Source: Pelagophyceae sp. CCMP2097 (lineage: Eukaryota; Sar; Pelagophyceae). From it: a stretch of DNA of 17,480 nucleotides. The notes under the pieces were generated by a model, which was not told the DNA's origin, searched no databases, and was given only the letters and a program-made list of their open reading frames with translations. Positions 9,099-17,236 of this stretch are shown here, in pieces (positions within the stretch are counted from its first letter, which is position 1; every line of letters starts with the position of its first letter). The position numbers and the translations under genes are program-made. The stretch lies in contig MU657963.1 in assembly GCA_026770575.1 (NCBI GenBank), positions 1-17,480 of the forward strand. The letters are read 5' to 3'.

Positions 9099-9110
9099 AT
9101 TATATACATA
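9099..9110 (+). promoter_or_regulatory. AT-rich promoter-like motif
   Basis: An ATTATATACATA run lies directly before ATG 9111, in line with the motifs at 4525, 4745 and 14315. Confidence 0.45.
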
Positions 9111-9209
9111 ATGACGAATAAAAATAAACATCATCATACAACCTTGAAACCTTTGTTTCGCCTGGGCGCACGTATCAAATTAACCCAGTTACACAGCAAG
9201 AATTTATGA
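9111..9209 (+). CDS. Very short basic frame upstream of the small virion-type gene
   Basis: The frame has 32 codons (MTNKNKHHHTTLKPLFRLGA at the start), begins right after an AT-rich promoter-like motif and ends at TGA 9207, which overlaps ATG 9206 of the next gene. Both begin with MTN followed by basic residues. It may be the true N-terminus of the following protein separated by a frameshift, or a separate mini-protein. I cannot decide which. Confidence 0.35.
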   Translation: MTNKNKHHHTTLKPLFRLGARIKLTQLHSKNL

Positions 9210-9547
9210 CAAATAACAAAGGCAAAAAAAGTAGCAAATCAAGTAAAAAACCCGCAGGTGTCTTGAATTATAAAAATGAAAAAATTAAATTCAATGATGT
9301 CACGAGTGCGTTAACAAGCGGCGGCAATTTAATGATGGGATATTCTACGGCTATTGGTTTCCTACAACCAGAATTAATTCCAGAGGCTTTGCCTATCGCC
9401 GGTTTAGGTTTGTTGATGAAACAAACTTCCAACGTTTTAAAGGGGTCTGAAAAAGTTGTCAAGAAAATAAAAAAGGAAGGTATACAAAAATTAAAACCAA
9501 AAGACTTCAAGAAAATGAAGAAAAACATACCATTCGATTTAGTTTAA
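9206..9547 (+). CDS. Small basic virion-type protein
   Basis: The protein has 113 residues from ATG 9206 with an intact frame. The N-terminus is a lysine/serine cluster (GKKSSKSSKKPAG). The centre (about residues 45-75) is hydrophobic and glycine-rich, with two short segments around a PELIPEALP turn. The C-terminus is again lysine-rich. Proteins with a basic end and an amphipathic or hydrophobic middle commonly lie next to capsid genes in adenovirus-like and PLV genomes and act as core or membrane-active virion proteins. That role is inferred from composition and from position 22 bases before the major capsid gene. No homologous family is recognised for certain. Confidence 0.55.
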   Translation: MTNNKGKKSSKSSKKPAGVLNYKNEKIKFNDVTSALTSGGNLMMGYSTAIGFLQPELIPEALPIAGLGLLMKQTSNVLKGSEKVVKKIKKEGIQKLKPKDFKKMKKNIPFDLV

Positions 9548-9569
9548 AATTATAATGTTTTGTTAGATT

Positions 9570-10910
9570 ATGGACGATATTAAAATGAGCATGTCCGATA
9601 GATTTGTATCAAAAAACATGAGTAACAGCCCTATGGCACAATCGTTTATAATTCGACAAACGCCACAAAATATTGGTTCAGCCTTCAAATGCGGCGATGT
9701 TGTACGGTTTAATATAGGTGGTTTACTTTCCAACCAGTATCTTGACCCACGAGCGTCCTTTCTGCGTATGAAGGTTAAAAACACAACCGATATTCTGTAC
9801 TGCGCATCTGCTGCCGGTATTTTTAGTTCTTTTGAATCCATTGATTTGACTCAGTCTGGTACGACTTTATCCTCTTATAGAATGTACGGAATTAAACGCT
9901 CTCTCATGATAAAGCGCCGACAAACTGTAACTTCTTATGACGGGATTGGAACTATGTCGGGAATGCTTTGTGACGAATTTATAAATGACTATTCGGGGGA
10001 TGTACCCCGACCTATAAAAGGACAACGTGGTATGACAATTGCCGGGGGGGAATCATTTGTGTACTGCGACCCGGTTTCTTATCACGCGAGTCTTTTTAAT
10101 ACAAAAAAAATGATTCCTTTGTATTCCAGCAGTCCCCTCGAATTATCGTACACATTGGGTTCACTAAATTATTCCGTTTTTTTTCACGACCAAGAACAGG
10201 AAAGTCTACCGTCGAATGCTCTCGAATTTTCGGACATCGAACTAGTTTTAACCATAGTTCAGTTAAATGAAGCAACAAATTCACAGATTTTAGAGATGCA
10301 AAATGGTAAATTCTTGGTTGAAACAAAATCATACATTTCCACGGGGTATTCCGTTCCTGCGAATTCGGGCAACCATTCGATAAATCTTGGACTTAGTGTG
10401 AGAAGTTTGATGAACATTTCTCTGGTTCAAACACCCAAATCAAATCAGAACGGTTCAATAATTACAAATGTGATGCACCACGATATCAATAATTGTTTTA
10501 TTCGAAACCATCTTAAAAGTTATGGTCTGTCCATAAATGGTAGTCTTGTAGAAGCTCCTCGAATGGTGCGATGTGATGCTGCGGAAAATATGTGTATGTC
10601 TTTGATAGCAGCAGGGAAATTGGGCGATACGTTTGATACCCCGCTAGCATTATCGAGTGAATTATTTGAAGTCGATTCCTATGATCAAATAGGTGTGGGA
10701 AGTATTGTTGGATCTTTTATCGGCGATCTCAATTAATGTACCTACAAAGAAAGAGAAGAAGGCGTCTGTTCCGGTAAAAATACATATGCCTCTACAACCA
10801 ATTTAAATCTCGAATATGGGTCCGGCGCACAAGCTTCGCAGAATTTATGTGTAATATCAGAATTTAAACAGGTATGTGTGCTTGATATGGCGGGAAGTGG
10901 GTTGTGGTAA
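9570..10910 (+). pseudogene. Major capsid protein (jelly-roll), stop near the end
   Basis: The main capsid building block. From ATG 9570 a free frame of 388 codons is beta-rich. Its N-terminal part (SAFKCGDVVRFNIGG, then YLDPRASFLRMKVK) matches the first-strand layout of double jelly-roll capsid proteins of the PLV/Polinton class. The frame meets TAA 10734, but 57 further codons in the same frame follow with normal composition (for example NLCVISEFKQVCVLDMAGSG) and end at TAA 10908. The natural protein was probably about 446 residues and this copy is truncated by one nonsense codon. This is the best preserved large gene here. The position between a small virion-type gene and fibres is typical. 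I am confident in a capsid role and less so in the exact fold. Confidence 0.8.
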
Positions 10911-10964
10911 TTTGTACAATAAACAAAAAATAAATTTATATAAAATAAAATAAACTTTATTATT

Positions 10965-11665
10965 ATGAACACACGCAGTATTTTAAAAAATGAAAACAAT
11001 ACCACTTTAAACGAGGGAAAAAATATTGAAATAGTAGATAATATAATTAGTAGTCTGACTGACGAAAATATTAATTCAGATATTCAAAAAATAAAAACAG
11101 ATATTCTTAATGAAGTCAATACTAAAATTTTAAACATCAAACAACTAGTTTCAGGCAGAGGGATAGACATAACAGAACACATAGTTTCATTAGACGAATC
11201 CTTCATAAATGCGGACGAAATTGACAACAAATATTATTCAAAGGAAACCGTTGACAATAAAATTCTAGCTATCGACACAACACATCTCAAACGAAATGAG
11301 AATGGTGCGATGAGTAACCGTGGTAACAGTGGAATAATTTTTTTCTTGAAACGAATCTGCTTACAACAAACGGATTGAGTGGAATTCAGGAAAAAATAAA
11401 CGGGCTGCAATTTAAAAACCACCAAAATTATACTGTACACACTGTCAATTTTAGCGAAGAATATTTTTTTTTGGATAATCCCCAATCAAACCTATCTGAA
11501 ATATCAATCAATCCATCATTGTTTAGTAATGAACTGAATGAAATAAAAGATACAATAAATGAAAATGATGACACTATAAAAGGAACGGTCATAAAGGTTA
11601 TACAACAAGAACAAGAATTTGCGACTAATTTAGTTGATACCATTGACACGAATTTAAAAAAATGA
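10965..11665 (+). pseudogene. Fibre-type protein 1 (frameshift)
   Basis: The N-terminal half from ATG 10965 is helical and polar (possible coiled coil: DIQKIKTDILNEVNTKILNI). It is followed by a shaft-repeat unit with SGRGIDI and KYYSKETVDNKI, the same unit that recurs four times in fibre 3. Near 11335 a one-base change moves the frame, after which the frame opens on TNGLSGIQEKINGLQ and runs through another polar helical stretch (NELNEIKDTINENDD) to TGA 11663. The YYxK repeat is common in phage tail fibres and giant-virus fibre proteins. A trimeric attachment or shaft role is inferred. It lies 54 bases after the end of the capsid gene. Confidence 0.6.
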
Positions 11666-11687
11666 AATAAATCTCGTTAAAATCGCA

Positions 11688-12567
11688 ATGAATTCAAAAC
11701 AAACAAATACAACAGTCGAAACGAACAGAGTGCTTGCTGAGTTGAATATTTTTAAGAATTCCACCAATATAGAAACAGATAATATTAAAATATTCAATTG
11801 CCGTTATTGGCATTGAAATCCGATATTTTACAATCGAAGACTATTATTGTAAACGCATTAAATGTAGAAAGACTTAGAGCAATCGCAGCGGAAGAGTTAA
11901 TAAATACAAAACTTCCCAAGAAATTCTCCCATAAAATTATTTTAACATCCGAGTCTTTTCGCTTCGGTAATGATTCCAGTGGAAATTATTTATTGGAAGA
12001 TGATTATAGTTTTATAAATGGCAACTCAACACAAATCATAAGTAACCATACAAATATTGACCCCATGTTTGAAAATATAATGTGGTCGGAAATTGATATG
12101 TCAAATAGTATTACATATGAAGCGCGAATGGAATCCGGATTAGGGCTATATTGCGTTGGATTTAGTAACGTTGCCCCCGACAGATGGATGAAGGATAAAA
12201 ATTTATCAATTGAGGAAAATGTATTGCACTCAAAACACGAAATATTGCTATTAACAAACAGGCACATGTACAGTCCAAATCCAAGCAAAAGTGTTGGTGC
12301 GGCAAGTCATATTAAACAGGATTTTTCCTTTTTTTCACTCCCGGAACATTATACAAGCGAAATTATTGGGCGGGACTTTCACCTCAATCATAAAAAACAA
12401 AATTTTCGTCAGTGTTAGGAACATATAAAAATGAATCAAATTGGTATTTCTTTTTATATGCAAAAGGGGGCGGTCGTATATATTAAACGAAATTCTATCA
12501 GCCTGCTGAGAATGGAACGGAATTATTTGATTTGATACAACAAAAATCAGCAAAATTCAATTATTGA
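11688..12567 (+). pseudogene. Fibre-type protein 2 (frameshifts and stop)
   Basis: The gene starts at ATG 11688 (MNSKQTNTTVETNRVLAE), shifts frame near 11798 into a 206-codon open stretch, shifts again near 12400, is cut by TAA 12484 and ends at TGA 12565. The N-terminal third is helical (LNVERLRAIAAEELINTKLP). The rest is beta-rich with many aromatic and small residues and an ESGLGLYCVGFSN segment, which looks like a receptor-binding or lectin-like head. No named family was recognised. It is placed in the fibre group by its neighbours and its helical-stem plus beta-head design. Confidence 0.5.
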
Positions 12568-12601
12568 TTTAAATTCGAAAATAATTGAAAGTAGAATAGA
12601 C

Positions 12602-14309
12602 ATGACAAATAATATTTTACCACAGTTTATATTAAAGTCCAAATTGATAGACGCCAATCCCATTCGAATTGGAGAAAATTCTACCACAAATTCAACAAAT
12701 TCTATTATAATCGGTATGAATTCCACATGTCAATACGACAACGCCACTGTGATCGGGAACAACATAATAGCAGAAAGAAGTGATTCATTCTATATATCAA
12801 ATTTAAGAGCAGAACAGACTTCATCAATAATATACTATGACAATGCCACTAAGGAAATAACATTCGGCAATTTATCAAGAGGGGAAAGCACATCATTTAG
12901 TCAGGGCGAGCAAGGAATACAAGGAATACAAGGAATTCAAGGCTTTGCCGGAGTCCAGGGTGATCCCGGAAATGACTCGCAAATTTACACCGTTCAACGC
13001 GGATTAAGTTTGATTGATAACGAAATTTCAGTAAATGATGATATTCTCATAGATACAGAGATTGTAAAAAATATTATAATAAACTAAATATTGATACAAA
13101 ACTGGCATCATTTCAAAATATCACAACATCGAGGGGATTAAACATGATTGATAATGTAGTTTCGATTACAGACAATTTTTATGATTCAAAACAGAATGCC
13201 GACATTTATTACAATAAGAACGAGGTGAATGATACATTTGATGAAATTCCTCGATATTCGTATGGTCGCGGTTTGTTTCAATCAAACAATTAATTAATAA
13301 GCATCAATGGCGATTTCAATAATAAACTCGAAAATGAACAAATTTATTACAACAAAGCTAAAATTAATTAAAAATTGGCAACGAAGACAAACGTGTTGAC
13401 CGTCGCAAGAGGACTTGATTTCACAAATAATATATTAACACTACAAAGTTCGATATTGACAGATACACAAATTGAAGAAAAATATTACGATAAGCAAACA
13501 ATAGACACAAAAATTTCACAAAATAACAGCGCAACAATGATTCGCAATGTATACGAAAGAGCCGTGTCTTCGCCAAACTCCGGAATTCGATATGACGAAG
13601 GCAGTGCAACCCTTAGCGGAAGTTCGACAATTAAACGAAGGAATTTCTTTCAGGAACACTGCGGGTTTCGATGTTTTCAATGAGATTTTCCTCGGATTTT
13701 TCATTTACCAGTTCTATTTTAAATACAGTACGAAATTATTTTTTACGAGATTCTAATGCATTCAAAATGGTTGGTGACGTTTTAAGTACCAATTTAAAAT
13801 CATCGATGAAAGCCTATCAGAGCGGAATCGACAGCGGAATCGAATTTCGAACAGATACGTCCTCTATTGGAGCATTCAATTTATTTTTTGATACTAATTA
13901 TTTCTTTGTATTTACTGGAATTAAAGATAATGTTAAAAATGTCACAATTTCAAAGAAGAAGAAAATTGAAGTAGTTGCTGCTGGTAGGTGGAGTGTTACT
14001 CGCGATGTTAATAATCGAAGGGTTTTGACACCATTTGATGGGAGATTTAAAAGACCGAATTTGAATGTCGAATGGGTTGACCGTGGAAGTATTAAGGGTC
14101 AACCTCGTCAAAGATTCGTTTTTAAAAACAATCTACAATCAGACGATTATCTAGTTCACTTTACGCCGCGCAATTTCTTTATGGATCATAGAAGGACACA
14201 GCATGTATCCATAGAAGCGCAATCCTCTACTTACTTCGAAATAGAATTGAAAAATTACAATGTTGAGGAAGGCATGGATGTTTCAGTAGTTGTAAATATG
14301 GAACTTTAA
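12602..14309 (+). pseudogene. Fibre-type protein 3: beta-roll, collagen, shaft repeats, knob-like end
   Basis: Modules in order: an N-terminal beta-roll-like part with NSIIIGMNS and NATVIGNNI; a linker ISNLRAEQTSSIIYYDNAT of a type I associate with viral tail fibres; a collagen-like tract (GIQGIQGIQGFAGVQGDPG, about 12910-12972); four shaft repeats of about 45 residues, each with an RGL beginning and a YYxK ending (about 12987-13520); and a C-terminal beta-rich domain (13671-14309) free of lesions for over 200 codons, knob-like. The frame changes near 13067 and again between 13640 and 13690. TAA codons sit at 13291 and 13369. If one gene, it had about 560 codons. The alternative is two genes, with the C-terminal domain separate. 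An attachment role is inferred. Confidence 0.62.
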
Positions 14310-14314
14310 TTTTT

Positions 14315-14328
14315 TTATTTTATATATT
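14315..14328 (+). promoter_or_regulatory. AT-rich promoter-like motif
   Basis: A TTTATTTTATATATT run ends at ATG 14329, similar to the other start-proximal motifs in this element. Confidence 0.4.
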
Positions 14329-14517
14329 ATGTTGAAGTTTATCGTGAGAATCTTAAAAAAATATAAAATCAAAGTTTTAGGTACTGAAAAAATTAGAAAA
14401 GAATTAATAACTGCGATAAATACTCACGTGGACATTCCTATGATTGATGAAGCCTCGGAACACTCTGTTTATTTGGCTATCTTTGACATATTCGAAAAAA
14501 ATCTTATCAATCATTGA
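14329..14517 (+). CDS. Small hypothetical protein
   Basis: An intact frame of 62 codons from ATG 14329, preceded directly by the AT-rich promoter-like motif. The N-terminal part is basic (VRILKKYKIKVLG) and the second part acidic and helical (MIDEASEHSVYLAIFDIFEK). No domain is recognised. It ends at TGA 14515, overlapping by 11 bases the 3' end of the opposite-strand gene. It is the last plus-strand gene of the element. Confidence 0.5.
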   Translation: MLKFIVRILKKYKIKVLGTEKIRKELITAINTHVDIPMIDEASEHSVYLAIFDIFEKNLINH

Positions 14518-14914
14518 TATGTATGATGATATTTTCTATATTTTTTAATTTAGTAATTGTTATATTGAATTTCGAGGGGCGCATATTTTTTGTCACCGTT
14601 TCGCGCTCTTTCAAATAATAATATAATAATTGACGGGACGTTATAGGATTTTCGGTACAATGAACTATATCGATGTGTGATTTATAATTTTTATCCATAC
14701 ATAAAGTACCATATTTATTTATCATCTGAATATTCCACCGGTTGTTTTTTTTGCTTTCTCTCTTTTCGCTTAATACAATCTTTTTGTAATATTGGTGAAT
14801 TGATTGTAATCATTTTATATCTGTTACTAATATTATAAATCTACTCGATTTGACACAATAGACCACATCATTTTTATCTTTTATATAAAAAATATTTTTA
14901 TTGAATTTGTACAT
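14507..14914 (-). pseudogene. Unrecognised minus-strand gene, frameshifted
   Basis: An ATG at 14914-14912 opens a frame (MYKFNKNIFYIKDKNDVVYC) that shifts near 14812. It then runs through a lysine/arginine-rich stretch (KDCIKRKERKQKK) and, after another shift near 14740, through the 72-codon frame ending at 14507. The total is about 135 codons. No family is recognised. It lies 15 bases downstream of the methyltransferase on the same strand and so was probably co-transcribed with it. Its first 44 bases or so are the ones repeated, inverted, at 920-963. Confidence 0.4.
14864..14907 (-). repeat. 44-bp internal inverted repeat, right copy
   Basis: Perfect reverse-complement match to 920-963. Here it encodes part of the N-terminus of the minus-strand gene just described. 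Confidence 0.85.
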
Positions 14915-14929
14915 GTATTCTTTTTTTAA

Positions 14930-15532
14930 TTAGTACACGTTGTGATTTAGTTCCAAATAAGTAATTCTTTTATCATCTTTGGTTTTTTTTTTTGAGTTAA
15001 TAATTCTTCTACATTCAATTTCGATTGAACAATATTCAGAAAATTGGTCTTTAACAAGTTTTGCGTCCGAATTACTTAATAGAAATTTTATATAACGAGA
15101 ATTTAGAGTATGAATTATATTAAACAATTTTATATGTTCCTTAAACCCACCAAAGTTTTATGGGCACATATGGCGGATCGAGATAAACAAAATCATCAAC
15201 TTTTATATTTTTAAGTGAATCATTGAAATCAGAAACAAAAAATTCACTATCTTGAATCGATTTACTCATTTCATTTAAATCATTATCTGTAATGATACGA
15301 TTTAGATTCATATTATTCCCAAATGAGGAATTCAACCCATTTGCACCAATTCGGTAAAGTCCACGAAAACACGTTTTTTTTAAAAATATAAAAAGAGCGG
15401 AACCTTTACAACCGTTTTTTTCCTCTGGTGTCATCTTATTATAACATAATCGTATCCAATAATAATAAGATTCTTTCGACGATAAACCTTCTTCGATTGT
15501 GATCGGTTTTTTATTACATTTTTGAGATAATC
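14930..15532 (-). pseudogene. dam: D12-class DNA adenine methyltransferase, C-terminal two thirds
   Basis: The enzyme would methylate adenine N6 in DNA. This part reads, from 15532 downward, SSKESYYYWIRLCYNK, then FIFLKKTCFRGLYR, and the catalytic motif IV YLDPPYVP (about 15152-15176), all hallmarks of the Dam/MethyltransfD12 family. After the motif the frame shifts and a few residues seem lost. The C-terminal block IKFLLSNSDAKLV (about 15049-15090) and the ending RRIINSKKK follow to TAA 14930. The N-terminal part with motif I lies at 16645-16835, beyond an inserted transposon. The family is clear from motifs I and IV. This copy is interrupted and inactive. Confidence 0.85.
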
Positions 15533-15544
15533 GGCCGTCAGTGT

Positions 15545-15575
15545 CACCTCCGTCGTCCTAAATGAAATCGGTGAC
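15545..15575 (+). repeat. Perfect 31-bp terminal repeat of the foldback element, left
   Basis: Identical in reverse complement to 16601-16631. The match extends outward with four mismatches to GGCC at 15533-15536. Confidence 0.9.
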
Positions 15576-15659
15576 ACCCTAATAAAATCAAATCAAACCG
15601 GTGACACCATGCTGAGAATAATATAAATAAGACGCACTCCGACTACTTTAAAGGTCATC

Positions 15660-15890
15660 GGTGACGCTCCTTTGGGTACTATAAGTAATCGGTGACGCCC
15701 TAAGGGTATTAAAAGTAATCGGTGACGCCCTAAGGGTATTAAAAAACATCGGTGACGCCCTGAAGGTATTAAAGGTAATCGGTGACGCCACTCGGGGTAT
15801 TAAAGGTAATCGGTGACGCCCTGAGGGTATTGAAGGTAATCAGTGACGCCACTCAGGGTATTAAAGGTAATCAGTGGCGCTAAGGCTTCA
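15660..15890 (+). repeat. Eight tandem 30-31 bp repeats
   Basis: Units begin GGTGACGCC (last two AGTGACGCC and AGTGGCGC) at about 15660, 15691, 15721, 15751, 15781, 15812, 15842 and 15873. Each is followed by a variable C/T-rich piece and GGTATTAAA. There are no unique spacers, so this is a tandem subterminal array of the transposon. Confidence 0.88.
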
Positions 15891-15907
15891 GCGAGGGCGT
15901 TCAAAAA

Positions 15908-16324
15908 GTGACTGACCCTCGCGCAATGGCCGCGTCGACGGACGTTGACGCGTTCCGCGCCTTGGCGGACGGTTCGGACGGTTCGTACTGTTCACCCACC
16001 CCGGCGCCTCGTGTCGCCGGCGCCCGTCCGTCCGTGCAGCGGCGCTACGGCCTTCGTGCTCCTCCCCACCCCGTCGCAGTCTTTCCGGGACTCGACGGCG
16101 ACCGTCCGCCTCGCGCGACGGCCTTCGTGCTTCCCTCGCGCCGCCGGAAGGCGTATCATAAGAGAGCCCATCATAAAAACAAATTGAAGGGGAAAAGGGT
16201 CTCTATAGCGCCGTTGCGGGCCATTAGCGCGACGGACCGCCACGGACTCCCACCTCTTGACGAAGTTGCGCCGGCGTCAAGCTCCCCCAGGCGGGCGCCG
16301 CCGATCACCTATTATCCCGTCTAA
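15908..16324 (+). other. GC-rich core of the foldback element with an open frame of doubtful coding value
   Basis: A 138-codon frame (GTG start) runs through the GC-rich core. Its product is rich in Ala, Pro, Arg and Ser with no recognisable domain, and other frames on both strands are also open, as is common in GC-rich DNA. It may be captured host sequence carried by the transposon. I do not call it a gene. Confidence 0.3.
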
Positions 16325-16353
16325 GTGTCGCCATTGAGAATAATGATTATGGC

Positions 16354-16394
16354 CGGTGACGCCGCCAGCCTTTTAATGGCTGGCGGCGTCACCG
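16354..16394. repeat. Perfect 17-bp stem hairpin in the right arm
   Basis: CGGTGACGCCGCCAGCC at 16354-16370 and its reverse complement at 16378-16394 flank a 7-base loop, TTTTAAT. The stem ends are the same CGGTGAC/GTCACCG motif that forms the arrays of this transposon. Confidence 0.9.
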
Positions 16395-16600
16395 ATTTCA
16401 TATACGCACCTCGCCGTGGCGTCGTTGCGCTTTTTGACAGGCCAGGTGCCACCGATTTCAATAAAGAAAACGGGGCGGTGCCACCTATTGGGTTTATGCC
16501 AATGTACGTGACACCAACGACGATATAAACGCAATCGGCGGCACCGATTACCATTAAAGGCTGCGACCGTGACACCGATTTGATTTAAGATCATAGTCGC

Positions 16601-16631
16601 GTCACCGATTTCATTTAGGACGACGGAGGTG
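16601..16631 (-). repeat. Perfect 31-bp terminal repeat of the foldback element, right
   Basis: Reverse complement of 15545-15575. The weaker outward extension ends at GGCC, 16640-16643. Confidence 0.9.
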
Positions 16632-16644
16632 TCACCGATGGCCT

Positions 16645-16835
16645 TCGAGCCCTACATTTTTCTGTACTACAACTCATATATATCGTTGTTAGATCATTTA
16701 AACAATTTTGTAATATTAGCGATAAACAAAATTAATATCATAAACATATATTTTTCCAGATACTTGGATATCGTTCAATGCAACTCGACGAAGCAATTCA
16801 AATAAAACACTCCCCCCACCCAGAAAAATACAAAA
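16645..16835 (-). pseudogene. dam: D12-class DNA adenine methyltransferase, N-terminal part
   Basis: Read on the minus strand, this begins in FLGGGSVLFELLRRV (about 16826-16782), which is the AdoMet-binding motif I of D12 methyltransferases. It continues with SGKIYVYDINF (about 16761-16729), matching the second conserved block. Then stops and frame changes follow up to the transposon boundary near 16643. The residues expected before motif I (roughly 25-35) are missing: the frame runs into the inner edge of the right inverted repeat at about 16840. The 5' end of the gene was therefore lost or replaced at that junction. Together with 14930-15532 this is one split gene. Confidence 0.78.
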
Positions 16836-16980
16836 AATACAAAAACTTCAAATTACGATTAGCAACTTAAATCCAAAAACTTCAAAACTTCAAAATCACA
16901 ATTAGCAACTTAAATCCAAATGCGATGGATAAGATATTTACAATTTACAAAAAAAAGTCCCGCATCACCCCGGGGGGAAG

Positions 16981-17135
16981 AATATTCACGTGTACGACGC
17001 GTGTACAGCACGAGCAGCCAAATTCGCATGCCAAGCGGAGTAGAAACGTGAACGGGGGGGAGAATATTCACGTGTACGACGCGTGTACAGCACGAGCAGC
17101 CAAATTCGCATGCCAAGCGGAGTAGAAACGTGAAC
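16981..17135. repeat. 82-bp tandem duplication inside the right inverted repeat
   Basis: The block starting AATATTCACGTGTACGACGC at 16981 repeats from 17063, period 82. The 75 bases shared by both copies are identical. The left inverted repeat has a single copy, so the duplication happened after integration or affects one end only, and is recent. Confidence 0.9.
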
Positions 17136-17180
17136 GAGCGGGCTCGAACTCGCGACCTCATGCAAGACATTCGAACTGGA

Positions 17181-17236
17181 GGGCCCATCGGACGGGCGGC
17201 CTGGAGCCGCCCACTGAAGATGGGCCCGATCCTGGA
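17181..17236. repeat. 56-bp palindromic insert in the right inverted repeat
   Basis: GGGCCCATC (17181-17189) pairs with GATGGGCCC (17219-17227), and GGCGGC (17195-17200) with GCCGCC (17206-17211) around a 5-base loop. CTGGA stands just before (17176-17180) and at the end (17232-17236). The left repeat lacks the whole piece, reading directly across the site. Confidence 0.85.

Larger units (their letters stand above)
15533..16643. mobile_element. Foldback-type non-autonomous DNA transposon inserted in the methyltransferase
   Basis: Both ends carry an inverted repeat: about 43 bp from GGCC inward, with 31 bp perfect (15545-15575 against 16601-16631). Inside, arrays of a CGGTGACGCC-containing motif point inward from the left, and GTCACCG motifs mirror them on the right. 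The two arms enclose a GC-rich core (about 15890-16320). It splits the methyltransferase gene, whose motif I half lies on one side and catalytic half on the other. No transposase is encoded, and I see no clear target-site duplication. The structure fits a foldback or MITE-like element mobilised in trans. The base composition is unlike the AT-rich virus around it. Confidence 0.8.

Noticed and set aside
8988..9209. 73-codon plus-strand frame
   Set aside because: Its first half is a shadow of the penton-like gene in another frame; only the part from ATG 9111 is kept as a possible short gene.
3097..13371. Ciliate-type genetic code with TAA read as glutamine
   Set aside because: Intact frames such as the capsid gene use CAA/CAG for Gln with no internal TAA, several genes end in TAA, and no single amino acid fits all interrupted sites.
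15660..15890. CRISPR array (regular 30-bp repeats)
   Set aside because: Units are contiguous tandem repeats without unique spacers, inside a transposon arm in a eukaryotic context.
16321..16594. Several overlapping frames in the right arm of the foldback element
   Set aside because: All lie over repeats and the hairpin; open on both strands because of GC-rich composition.
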